NCBI GenBank assembly: GCA_025936205.1
Contig: JAICTU010000530.1
Coordinates: 1 to 6,021, forward strand
DNA: 6,021 bases
Source of the DNA: Polyangiaceae bacterium
GTDB taxonomy: Bacteria; Myxococcota; Polyangia; Polyangiales; Polyangiaceae
Reading direction: 5' to 3'
Under the pieces are notes generated by a model. That model made no database searches, had not been told where the DNA came from, and saw nothing but the letters and a program-made list of their open reading frames with translations. Made by a program: the position numbers and the translations under genes. Shown here piece by piece: positions 1 to 6,021 of this stretch. Numbering within the stretch: the first letter of the stretch is position 1; every line of letters begins with the position of its first letter.

Positions 1-600
<600 letters not shown>

Positions 601-659
601 TCAGACCGCACCGGGAATTTCTCACACCTCGGCTGCAGGCAATGCCCGCCAGAGGCGCA

Positions 660-682
660 TGGAGCGGGGCGGGGCCGCTCCA
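660..682. promoter_or_regulatory. 8-bp stem hairpin in the mreB leader region
   Basis: TGGAGCGG (660-667) is perfectly complementary to CCGCTCCA (675-682), with a 7-base G-rich loop. It lies about 65 bases upstream of the mreB start and would fold in an mreB leader transcript. There is no T-run on either side, so it is not a canonical terminator. The function is unknown; a leader structure or protein-binding site is possible. Confidence 0.45.
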
Positions 683-687
683 ACCAC

Positions 688-707
688 GGTACGACACGCG
701 TTGTACC
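688..707. promoter_or_regulatory. Imperfect 20-bp palindrome, operator-like
   Basis: GGTAC at 688-692 mirrors GTACC at 703-707. The interior, GACAC facing GCGTT, continues the symmetry with two imperfect positions, so 8 of 10 pairs are canonical. Direct CCACGG repeats (684-689 and 706-711) overlap both ends. The geometry resembles an operator for a dimeric regulator upstream of mreB, but no regulator can be assigned. Confidence 0.35.
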
Positions 708-726
708 ACGGCACACCTGCACCCGG

Positions 727-737
727 CGCAATTTGCG
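727..737. promoter_or_regulatory. Short perfect palindrome CGCAA-T-TTGCG
   Basis: Two perfect 5-base arms are separated by one base, between the hairpins at 742-756 and 688-707. The AT-rich centre in GC-rich surroundings is consistent with a protein-binding half-site pair. An arm of this length can arise by chance, so on its own it is weak; it is listed because it is one of five consecutive dyads. Confidence 0.25.
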
Positions 738-741
738 GTCA

Positions 742-784
742 CCCCACTCTGTGGGGCACCTGCTCACTCGCGCAAAGTAGCAGG
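742..784 (-). terminator. Two adjacent hairpins, possible 3' structure of the RRM transcript
   Basis: CCCCAC (742-747) pairs perfectly with GTGGGG (751-756) around a 3-base loop. Next to it, CCTGCT (759-764) pairs with AGCAGG (779-784) around a 14-base loop. Both lie about 95-140 bases beyond the RRM stop codon in its direction of transcription, where termination or 3'-end protection could occur. No U-tract follows on the minus strand, so this would be a non-canonical terminator at best. Alternatives are an mreB leader structure or paired regulator sites. Confidence 0.3.
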
Positions 785-817
785 CTCACCCACAACGCCG
801 CACTATGTTCTCCGCAG

Positions 818-862
818 GGTTCTTCGCGGCAAGGTTCTTCGCCGCAAGGCTCTCCGCGGCAA
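818..862. repeat. Tandem repeat, three 15-bp units
   Basis: Three consecutive units read GGTTCTTCGCGGCAA, GGTTCTTCGCCGCAA and GGCTCTCCGCGGCAA on the plus strand. A shortened fourth-like copy (GTTCTCCGCAG) precedes them at 807-817. Units one and two differ at one position; unit three has two further C/T changes. The array begins about 17 bases past the stop codon of the minus-strand RRM gene, so it would be in that transcript's 3' UTR. It is not in the coding frame of any supported gene. Confidence 0.7.
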
Positions 863-879
863 GCGGCTCACTGCAACGA

Positions 880-1785
880 CTATTTGTCGTCGTCCCAGTC
901 GTCCATCATGCCGCGCGCGCGTGGTGCGCTGAAGCCTTCGTTCTCACGACGGGAGTGGCCTCGATCCGCGGCGCGCGCCTTCTTCTTCTTGGGAGCGGGC
1001 TCCTTCTTGCGCTTGTTCGGATCGCGCCGCTCGTCCCACGTCTGCCGCTCTACGGGCGGGGGACCACCACCCATGTCGTTGGAGAAGGAACGCATCGGCG
1101 GACCACCACCACCGCCCGGAGCCGGCGGAGGACGGCGGCTCCAGGTGCCGCTGCCGCCCGAAGCCATGCGCTCACCGCTACCGCCCGGTCGCTCACCGCG
1201 CGGACGCGCGACGTCCACCGTCAGCGGACGACCGCGCAGCAGGCGCTCGCGCAGCTTCGGCACCGCTTCGCGCGCGGCCGCGGCATCGCGCAGCGCCACG
1301 AATCCAAATCCTCGACGACGCCCGTCGGCGTCGACCGGCAGGTGCAGCTTCGCGATCGGGCCGACGCCTGCGTCTCTGAAGATCTCCGTCAGCTCGTCCT
1401 CTCGGACGTCGCTGGGCAAACTTGCGAGGAAGAGCGTGTTCTCGCGATCGTCGCGATCCCCACCGCCGCCGCCATCGGGACCACGCGGAGGACGCGAGGG
1501 CATGGGACCGGCGCCGGGCGTGCGATTGCCACGGAACGGCCGCACGGAAATGGGCCGACCTTCGTGCAATGAGCCATCGAGCTGGCTCCGCGCGCGTTCC
1601 GCCTCTTCTTCCGAGGCGAGTGTGATGAACCCAAAGCCGCGTCCCCTGCCTGTCTGGCGATCTCGGGGCACCGCGACTTCCGCGACGCTTGCCCCCGCAG
1701 CCTCAAACAGCTTCCGCAGCTCGGTTTCGTTGACGGTTTCGGACAAGCCCGCAACAAAGAGCTTGCGAGTATCTGGATCGGTCAT
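880..1785 (-). CDS. Two-RRM RNA-binding protein with low-complexity basic tail
   Basis: This 301-residue protein is predicted to bind single-stranded RNA in the cytoplasm. RRM1 spans about 7-86, with RNP2 LFVAGL (9-14) and RNP1 RGFGFITL (49-56). RRM2 spans about 116-194, with RNP2 LFLASL (118-123) and RNP1 RGFGFVAL (158-165). The aromatic stacking residues F10, F51, F53 and F119, F160, F162 are all present, so both domains look competent. A Pro/Gly-rich linker (about 87-115) joins them. After RRM2 comes a Gly/Pro/Arg-rich stretch (about 195-250), a lysine-rich segment with KRKK and KKKK (about 258-270), and an acidic end DDWDDDK. There is no signal peptide or membrane segment. The ATG at 1783-1785 falls directly before RRM1, which fixes the start, although no clear ribosome binding site precedes it. 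Well-known bacterial RRM proteins, such as the cyanobacterial Rbp family, mostly have one short RRM; this layout resembles eukaryotic hnRNP-like proteins. RNA targets are unknown. Confidence 0.92.
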   Translation of the reverse strand: MTDPDTRKLFVAGLSETVNETELRKLFEAAGASVAEVAVPRDRQTGRGRGFGFITLASEEEAERARSQLDGSLHEGRPISVRPFRGNRTPGAGPMPSRPPRGPDGGGGGDRDDRENTLFLASLPSDVREDELTEIFRDAGVGPIAKLHLPVDADGRRRGFGFVALRDAAAAREAVPKLRERLLRGRPLTVDVARPRGERPGGSGERMASGGSGTWSRRPPPAPGGGGGPPMRSFSNDMGGGPPPVERQTWDERRDPNKRKKEPAPKKKKARAADRGHSRRENEGFSAPRARGMMDDWDDDK

Positions 1786-1787
1786 GT

Positions 1788-1810
1788 CTCTAGGCGTGGG
1801 GGGGTTAGAG
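1788..1810 (-). promoter_or_regulatory. C7-loop hairpin just upstream of the RRM start codon
   Basis: On the minus strand, CTCTA (1810-1806) can pair with TAGAG (1792-1788), leaving a 13-base loop containing seven consecutive C. The stem ends two bases before the ATG and occupies the place of a Shine-Dalgarno sequence. It may affect translation initiation, or be bound by the RRM protein itself in autoregulation; both are inferences. A 5-bp stem is weak. Confidence 0.25.
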
Positions 1811-1877
1811 GCCGGCTAATTCGGTGCGGTGCTGACTTGATTCGACGAGCGCCAACGCCTAGCGCGAATAAAACAGA

Positions 1878-1905
1878 ACAGTAGCCATCGGGCCGGCGCC
1901 GTCAA
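1878..1905 (-). promoter_or_regulatory. Candidate sigma-70-type promoter for the RRM gene
   Basis: On the minus strand, TTGACG (1905-1900) matches the -35 consensus at five of six positions. After a 16-bp spacer comes TACTGT (1883-1878), a moderate -10 match that keeps the TA start and final T. The following stretch (about 1866-1880) is unusually AT-rich for this window, favouring melting. Transcription would begin near 1871, giving a leader of about 85 bases. For the divergent lipid kinase gene, TACACT at 1908-1913 is a -10-like hexamer but has no good -35 partner. Confidence 0.45.
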
Positions 1906-1990
1906 GCTACACTTTCGGCAGAGCGTTGCCAGTCGAGCCAATGGCGAACACTTGCAAGCTTTGCCGGAGCACTCGGCGAGCAGGCAGGCC

Positions 1991-3007
1991 ATGCCGGCCA
2001 TGCGCCCAGGGACTGTTTCGGTCGAGGAGTTGCCGGTCTGCGCGAGCGCGGAGTACGAAACTTCTCGGGTGGCGACGCGCGTTTCCGTGGTGGTCAATCC
2101 GCGTTCGGGTGCAGGTCGCACTCGTCGTACGCTGGCGCAGCTGGAGCGCGGGCTGCGACGGGTTGGCATCCCCTACGAGCTGCTCGAAACGCGTCAGCCC
2201 GGACACGCCTCGCAACTCGCGCGCGAGGCCTGCGCCAAAGGTTGCGACGTGCTGGCAGTGGTCGGCGGAGATGGCACGTTGAACGAGGTCGCTCAAGCGT
2301 ACGTCGACGAAGACGGGGCGCCCGTCGCCGGCCCTCCCCTGGCTGTGATTCCGAGTGGCACCGGTGGCGACTTTGCGCGCTGCTGCGGCTTTGCCGGCAA
2401 GGACCTGGAGGCAGCCCTGGAGCGCCTCCATGCCCGTAAGCTGCGCGATCTCGACCTCGGCATCCTGCGCTTGAACGATGCCGCGGGGCAGCCGCTGTCG
2501 CGCGCCTTCATCAACATCGCGAGCGCCGGCATCTCGGGCGACGTGGACGAGCGCGTCGCGCGCGGCCCGAAGTGGTTGGGCGGCAAGCTCGCTTTCCTGC
2601 TCGCCACACTGGGGTCGTCGCTGCGCTACCGCAACGTCCCGGTCCAGATCTCGATCGATGGTCGTCCCTGGCATGAGGGGCCGGTCGTGGTGGTCACGAT
2701 CGCCAATGGCCAGTTCTTCGGAGGCGGAATGCAGGTCGCACCCGGCGCAGACTGGGGGGACGGGCTGTTCGACGTCGTGGTCGTGGGCGACCTGACGCGG
2801 ACGCAGTTCCTGACGCAGTTTCCGAAGGTCCAGACCGGCTCCCATCTGGAGCTCGAGGCGGTGCGCTGCGAGCGCGCGCACGACGTCACGGTGCGCGCGC
2901 TGGACGTCGAGCGGCCGATTCTCGTCGACGTGGACGGCGAGACTCCGGGCTATCTCCCGCTCGATGCACAGATTTTGCCGCGCGCCGTGCAACTCTGCGT
3001 CGATTGA
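1991..3007 (+). CDS. Diacylglycerol kinase / YegS-type lipid kinase
   Basis: The predicted product (338 residues) phosphorylates a lipid such as diacylglycerol using ATP and belongs to the soluble DAGK-catalytic/YegS/DgkB/LCB5 superfamily. Motifs, numbered from this start, appear in family order: VVNPRSGAG (34-42), GGDGTLNEV (92-100, nucleotide binding), PSGTGGDFAR (121-130), the GQFFGGGMQVAPGADWGDG block (240-258), and DGE (315-317), holding the glutamate proposed as catalytic in DgkB. Where many relatives have GTGND, this protein has GTGGD. There is no signal peptide or membrane helix, so the enzyme probably acts from the cytosol at the inner face of the membrane. The start is uncertain. 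The frame opens at a TTG at 1952; ATGs lie at 1991 and 2000, and a GTG near 2069 abuts the conserved domain. I chose 1991 for its weak AGG-rich upstream sequence. It is transcribed divergently from the RRM gene, and 158 bases separate it from the DUF444 gene. The precise lipid substrate cannot be read from sequence. Confidence 0.9.
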   Translation: MPAMRPGTVSVEELPVCASAEYETSRVATRVSVVVNPRSGAGRTRRTLAQLERGLRRVGIPYELLETRQPGHASQLAREACAKGCDVLAVVGGDGTLNEVAQAYVDEDGAPVAGPPLAVIPSGTGGDFARCCGFAGKDLEAALERLHARKLRDLDLGILRLNDAAGQPLSRAFINIASAGISGDVDERVARGPKWLGGKLAFLLATLGSSLRYRNVPVQISIDGRPWHEGPVVVVTIANGQFFGGGMQVAPGADWGDGLFDVVVVGDLTRTQFLTQFPKVQTGSHLELEAVRCERAHDVTVRALDVERPILVDVDGETPGYLPLDAQILPRAVQLCVD

Positions 3008-3124
3008 CCTGTCCGTCGACGCGCGGGTTCGAACCGCTCTTACCTTAGCCGGCGCGGTGGCCGTCACTCGCACTAGGGTCTTTCATCCTCCTACATACCC
3101 GGGCCGGACGCCGCACTCTCGGGG

Positions 3125-3149
3125 TGCGGGGTATCCCCGCAGAAGTTTT
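3125..3149 (+). promoter_or_regulatory. Strong hairpin plus TTTT before the DUF444 gene
   Basis: TGCGGGG (3125-3131) pairs perfectly with CCCCGCA (3135-3141) around a TAT loop. Four bases later comes TTTT (3146-3149). This looks like a compact terminator for the lipid kinase transcript. However, it ends only 16 bases before the DUF444 ATG, leaving no room for an ordinary promoter after it. An attenuator or operator in the DUF444 leader, or a leaderless downstream start, would reconcile this. The 17-bp palindrome could equally be read as DNA by a dimeric regulator. Confidence 0.5.
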
Positions 3150-3165
3150 GGGGTTAAGCTGACGC

Positions 3166-4275
3166 ATGTCCCTAAAGATCGATCAGGACTACGGACGGTT
3201 CCGAAACATCGTCCGCGGCAAGATTCGCGAAGGGCTCCGCAAGTACATCTCCCAGGGCGACATGATCGGTCGCAAGGGAAAAGACCTGGTCAGCATCCCG
3301 ATCCCGCAGATCGACATTCCACGCTTCACCTTCGACGGCCGCCATGCGGGCGGCGTCGGGCAAGGTGAAGGCGAAGTCGGTGACTCCCTGGGCGGTAACC
3401 CGCAAGACGGTGAAGGCAGCGGCAAGGCCGGCAAGGGTGAAGGCCAGCACATGCTGGAGGTCGACATCACGCTCGACGAGCTCGCCGACATCCTCGGGCA
3501 GGAGCTGGAGCTGCCCGACATCAAGAACAAAGGGCAGAGCAAGATCCGCAGCAGCAAGGATCGCTACACGGGCATCCGGCGCACCGGGCCCGAGTCGCTG
3601 CGTCACTTCAAGCGCACCTACCGCGAGTCGCTGCGGCGCGCGATCGCCAGCGGCATGTACGACAAGAACGATCCGATGCTGATCCCCCAGCACGAGGACA
3701 AGCGCTATCGCTCCTGGCGGGAGACGACGGAGCCCGTCGCCAACGCGGTGATCATCTACATGATGGACGTGTCGGGCTCGATGGGCGACGAGCAGAAGGA
3801 GATCGTGCGCATCGAGAGCTTCTGGATCGATACCTGGCTGCGCCGCCAGTATCGCGGCCTGGAGAGCCGCTACATCATCCACGACGCCGTGGCACGCGAG
3901 GTCGACCGCGACACCTTCTTTCACACGCGCGAGTCCGGCGGCACCATGATCTCGAGCGCCTACCGCCTGGCGGCCAAGCTGATCGATCAGGAGTATCCGC
4001 CCGACCAGTGGAACATCTACCCCTTCCACTTCTCCGACGGCGACAACTGGTCGATGGACGACACGCTCAGCTGCATCGAGATCCTGCGCAAGCAGATCCT
4101 GCCGGAGGTCAACATGTTCGCGTACGGGCAGGTGGAGAGCCCGTACGGCTCCGGGCAATTCATCAAAGATCTGAGGGAACATTTGGGGGACGACCAACGC
4201 GTGGTGACGAGCGAGATCGAAGACAAGAACGCCATCGTCGCCAGCATCAAAGACTTCCTCGGGAAAGGTAACTGA
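3166..4275 (+). CDS. yeaH: DUF444 / YeaH-YhbH family protein with VWA-like MIDAS
   Basis: This 369-residue member of the UPF0229 (YeaH/YhbH) family has an exact biochemical role that remains unsettled; relatives are linked to starvation and stationary phase and are encoded with prkA and spoVR. The N-terminal part (1-60) is basic, followed by a Gly/Glu-rich flexible stretch (about 61-95) and the family-typical segment [22 protein letters not shown] (96-117). The C-terminal half is a von Willebrand A-like fold: MMDVSGSMG (199-207) gives the DxSxS metal site (D201, S203, S205), with a likely third ligand at T260 in SGGT and an acidic FSDGDN at 289-294. No signal peptide is present. The length is slightly below E. 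coli YeaH (about 427) and B. subtilis YhbH (about 392). The ATG at 3166 matches the family N-terminus, although the ribosome binding site is poor. Its stop overlaps the spoVR start by one base, indicating translational coupling. No prkA lies upstream in the window. Confidence 0.95.
   Translation: MSLKIDQDYGRFRNIVRGKIREGLRKYISQGDMIGRKGKDLVSIPIPQIDIPRFTFDGRHAGGVGQGEGEVGDSLGGNPQDGEGSGKAGKGEGQHMLEVDITLDELADILGQELELPDIKNKGQSKIRSSKDRYTGIRRTGPESLRHFKRTYRESLRRAIASGMYDKNDPMLIPQHEDKRYRSWRETTEPVANAVIIYMMDVSGSMGDEQKEIVRIESFWIDTWLRRQYRGLESRYIIHDAVAREVDRDTFFHTRESGGTMISSAYRLAAKLIDQEYPPDQWNIYPFHFSDGDNWSMDDTLSCIEILRKQILPEVNMFAYGQVESPYGSGQFIKDLREHLGDDQRVVTSEIEDKNAIVASIKDFLGKGN
4261..4268 (+). promoter_or_regulatory. 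Shine-Dalgarno for spoVR inside the DUF444 end
   Basis: GGGAAAGG, within the last codons of the DUF444 gene, lies 6 bases before the ATG at 4275. Together with the TGATG stop/start overlap it indicates coupled translation of the two proteins and decides the spoVR start. Confidence 0.65.
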
Positions 4276-5840
4276 TGCACTCCCACTCCCGCACCTCCCT
4301 GCCCCCCTATCTACGCCAGGAACAGGAACGGGTCGAGGCCGCGGCCCGCGCCGCCGGGCTCGACTTCTTCCCGGTGATCTTCGAGATCCTCTCCTACGAC
4401 CAGATCAACGAGATCGCCGCGTACGGTGGCTTTCCGAACCGCTACCCGCACTGGCGCTTCGGCATGGACTACGAGCGGCTCAGCAAGAGCAACGAGTACG
4501 GCCTGTCGAAGATCTATGAGCTGGTGATCAACAATAACCCGGCCATCGCCTATCTGCTCGAGGGCAACAGCCTGACCGATCAGAAGCTGGTGATGTGCCA
4601 TGTGTACGGGCACGTCGACTTCTTCAAGAACAATTTTGCCTTCCGCTCCACCGATCTGAACGCCACGGGCAAGGTGATCAACCCGGTGCTGCAGGGCGAG
4701 CACTACAAGCCCAACCGCAAGTGGGTGGACCGCATCGCCAATCATGGCGCCACCGTGCGGCGCATCATCGATCGCCACGGGATCGACGAGGTCGAGAAGT
4801 TCATCGACCACTGCCTGTCGCTGGAAAATCTGGTCGACCCGTACGCCCCCTTCATGGTGCGCCACGACAGCACCAAGGAGGACGAGGAACCGGCTCCGGT
4901 CGAGGTCCCGCGCCTGCGCGCCAAGTCCTACATGGACAAGTTCATTAACCCGGAAGAGTACATCGAGCAGCAGCGGGCGAAGCTGGAGGCGTCGCAGAAG
5001 GACAAGCGCAACAAGTTCCCGCGCGAGCCGGTGCAGGAGGTGCTCGGTTTTCTCTTGAATCACGCCCCGCTGGAGCGCTGGGAGCGCGCGGTGCTGGCCA
5101 TCATCCGCGACGAGGCCTACTACTTCTCGCCGCAGATCCAGACCAAGATCATGAACGAGGGCTGGGCCTCGTACTGGCACTCGAAGCTGATGACGGGCGG
5201 CGTGTGCAGCGCCTCGGAGATCGTCGACTACGCCGACAACAACGCGGCCGTGATGGCCACCTCCGCGGGGCAGCTCAACCCGTACAAGCTCGGCGTGGAG
5301 CTCTACCGCAACATCGAGGAGCGCTGGGACCGCGGGCAGTTCGGCCGCGACTACGAGCAATGCGAAGACCTGGATCGCAAGCGCAACTGGGACCTGCGGC
5401 TCGGCCTCGGCAAAGAGAAGCTGTTCGAGGTGCGTCGACTGTACAACGACGTCACCTTCATCGACGAGTTCCTCACCCCCGAGTTCGCGATGGAGCACAA
5501 GCTGTTCAGCTTCGAGTGGTCGAAGCGCCACGAGCAGTACGAGATCGCGACGCGCGAGTTCAAGAAGGTGAAGGAGAAGCTACTCACGCAGCTCACCAAC
5601 CTGGGCAGCCCGTTCCTGTATGTGGACGACTCGAACTTCGAAAACCGCGGCGAGCTGCTGTTGACACACAAGCACCGCGGCGTGGATCTGCGCCACGACT
5701 ACGCGCAGGCGGCCATGGCCTCGCTGGTGCGCATCTGGAAGCGCCCCGTGTGCCTGCGCACGGTCGTCGACGGCAAGCCCACCATGCTGCGCTTCGACGG
5801 CAAGGAGCAAACCAGCGTGCAGGAAGCCGCCGCCGAGTAG
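4275..5840 (+). CDS. spoVR: SpoVR family protein
   Basis: This 521-residue SpoVR-family (E. coli YcgB-like) protein is close to the usual length of about 470-510. B. subtilis SpoVR is needed for normal spore cortex formation; outside spore formers the family is tied to stationary phase and stress, and its molecular activity is not established. The N-terminal domain carries [25 protein letters not shown] (96-120), with H109 and H113 spaced like metal ligands and E96 nearby. A second conserved block, NEGWASYWH (294-302), adds E295 and H302. Together these could form a metal site; that is inference from residue type and conservation. A charged segment at about 200-250 links the halves, and the C-terminal region (about 380-500) includes [13 protein letters not shown] and [15 protein letters not shown], typical of the family. 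No signal peptide or membrane helix is seen. Translation is coupled to DUF444, so the two proteins are probably made in fixed proportion and act together. Confidence 0.96.
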   Translation: MHSHSRTSLPPYLRQEQERVEAAARAAGLDFFPVIFEILSYDQINEIAAYGGFPNRYPHWRFGMDYERLSKSNEYGLSKIYELVINNNPAIAYLLEGNSLTDQKLVMCHVYGHVDFFKNNFAFRSTDLNATGKVINPVLQGEHYKPNRKWVDRIANHGATVRRIIDRHGIDEVEKFIDHCLSLENLVDPYAPFMVRHDSTKEDEEPAPVEVPRLRAKSYMDKFINPEEYIEQQRAKLEASQKDKRNKFPREPVQEVLGFLLNHAPLERWERAVLAIIRDEAYYFSPQIQTKIMNEGWASYWHSKLMTGGVCSASEIVDYADNNAAVMATSAGQLNPYKLGVELYRNIEERWDRGQFGRDYEQCEDLDRKRNWDLRLGLGKEKLFEVRRLYNDVTFIDEFLTPEFAMEHKLFSFEWSKRHEQYEIATREFKKVKEKLLTQLTNLGSPFLYVDDSNFENRGELLLTHKHRGVDLRHDYAQAAMASLVRIWKRPVCLRTVVDGKPTMLRFDGKEQTSVQEAAAE

Positions 5841-5866
5841 CCAGCGTGCCCGATCGGGACGGGGAA

Positions 5867-5871
5867 AGAGG
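5867..5871 (+). promoter_or_regulatory. Shine-Dalgarno supporting the TTG start of the lipoprotein
   Basis: AGAGG lies nine bases before the TTG at 5881. No ATG, GTG or TTG occurs in frame between the spoVR stop and this TTG, so this site together with the signal peptide decides the start. Confidence 0.55.
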
Positions 5872-5902
5872 GGTGGCACTTTGAGCGTCTCCAGGTGCCA
5901 CC
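5872..5902 (+). promoter_or_regulatory. 8-bp hairpin enclosing the lipoprotein start codon
   Basis: GGTGGCAC (5872-5879) is perfectly complementary to GTGCCACC (5895-5902), leaving a 15-base loop that contains the TTG start (5881-5883). The Shine-Dalgarno sequence abuts the left arm, and a G·U plus a G-C pair can extend the stem toward it. It could restrain translation of the lipoprotein or act as a partial terminator behind spoVR. There is no T-run after it, so a canonical terminator is unlikely. Confidence 0.45.
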
Positions 5903-6021
5903 TCGCGATCACAACCGGGCTCTGCTGCCTGGCGGCTTGCGCGCCGAGCGCGCCGGCTGCGGCGCCCGCTGGCCCGGCGCCGAGCGCGATCATGCCGCCC
6001 AGCCCCGAGCAGCTGGCAGCC
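5881..6021 (+). CDS. Predicted lipoprotein (partial, N-terminal 47 residues)
   Basis: The reading frame from the TTG at 5881 stays open to the right edge. It begins MSVSRCHLAITTGLCCLAAC, a short lipoprotein signal peptide: a basic/polar start, a hydrophobic core and the lipobox L17-A18-A19-C20. Export by Sec, lipidation of Cys20 and cleavage by signal peptidase II are expected. The residue after the cysteine is Ala, compatible with outer-membrane sorting. The visible mature part is Ala/Pro-rich (APSAPAAAPAGPAPS), a common flexible tether. No domain is visible, so its function cannot be named. It starts 40 bases after spoVR on the same strand and may belong to the DUF444-spoVR transcript. The unusual TTG start lies inside a hairpin loop. 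An alternative ATG at Met38 (in AIMPP) would lose the signal peptide and is less likely. Confidence 0.75.
   Translation, partial: MSVSRCHLAITTGLCCLAACAPSAPAAAPAGPAPSAIMPPSPEQLAA

Larger units (their letters stand above)
1786..1990. other. Divergent intergenic region, RRM gene / lipid kinase gene
   Basis: About 205 bases separate the two outward-facing start codons. The region contains the candidate minus-strand promoter, the C7-loop hairpin, a G7 run at 1798-1804, and a notably AT-rich patch at about 1866-1880. The two genes probably share this control region. If the kinase started at the TTG at 1952, the gap would shrink to about 166 bases. Confidence 0.6.

Noticed and set aside
1926..2282. 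Zinc-ribbon-like CxxC-x9-CxxC in another plus frame (CKLCRSTRRAGRPCRPC)
   Set aside because: It arises in a frame that overlaps the lipid kinase gene and then degenerates into Arg/Trp-rich sequence; there is no sign of a frameshift joining it to the kinase, so the cysteines look coincidental.
3021..3040. GGTTCGAACC, resembling a tRNA T-loop
   Set aside because: The match is a 10-bp palindrome only; no acceptor stem partner, D-arm or anticodon arm could be placed on either strand, and the plus-strand upstream part would be lipid kinase coding sequence.
1907..3073. 388-codon minus-strand open frame opposite the lipid kinase
   Set aside because: No domain and biased composition; the plus-strand frame carries all lipid kinase motifs in order.
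3172..4197. Long minus-strand open frame opposite the DUF444 gene
   Set aside because: Typical GC-rich antisense shadow; low-complexity Val/Leu/Asp product, while the plus strand has clear family motifs.
4311..5531. 406-codon minus-strand open frame opposite spoVR
   Set aside because: Antisense shadow of a high-GC3 gene; the product is Val/Leu/His/Arg-rich with no recognisable domain.

Overview
The window is GC-rich DNA, with codons ending mostly in G or C. It carries housekeeping and stress-type genes but no mobile elements, CRISPR arrays, rRNA or tRNA. The likely source is a deltaproteobacterial or myxobacterial (Myxococcota) genome. That assignment is an inference from GC content, the eukaryote-like double-RRM protein, the DUF444-SpoVR pair and an alanine/proline-rich lipoprotein; no phylogenetic marker was tested.

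Layout: (1) 1-594, minus strand, is the N-terminal half of the actin-like cell-shape protein MreB, running off the left edge. (2) 595-879 is a gene-free spacer holding five closely packed dyad symmetries (660-784) and a three-copy 15-bp tandem repeat (818-862). (3) 880-1785, minus strand, encodes a two-RRM RNA-binding protein with a low-complexity, lysine-rich tail. (4) 1786-1990 separates two divergent genes and contains a candidate promoter for the RRM gene. (5) 1991-3007, plus strand, encodes a soluble diacylglycerol-kinase/YegS-type lipid kinase. (6) 3008-3165 is a spacer ending in a strong 7-bp hairpin just before the next start codon. (7) 3166-4275 (DUF444, YeaH/YhbH family) and 4275-5840 (SpoVR family) overlap by one base (TGATG) and clearly form an operon. 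(8) 5881 to the right edge is the start of a lipoprotein, with a TTG start, a good Shine-Dalgarno sequence and a Leu-Ala-Ala-Cys lipobox. A hairpin encloses its start codon.

The functional core on the plus strand is the DUF444-SpoVR pair. In many proteobacteria these genes sit directly behind the serine kinase gene prkA and respond to starvation or stationary phase. Here the upstream neighbour is a lipid kinase and no prkA is visible. On the minus strand, the RRM gene lies upstream of mreB in the same direction, separated by about 285 bp of structured DNA.

I see no clear-cut undescribed system. The items most worth a second look are the double-RRM protein with its disordered tail, the structured spacer upstream of mreB, the repeat array, and the hairpins placed at the starts of the DUF444 and lipoprotein genes.
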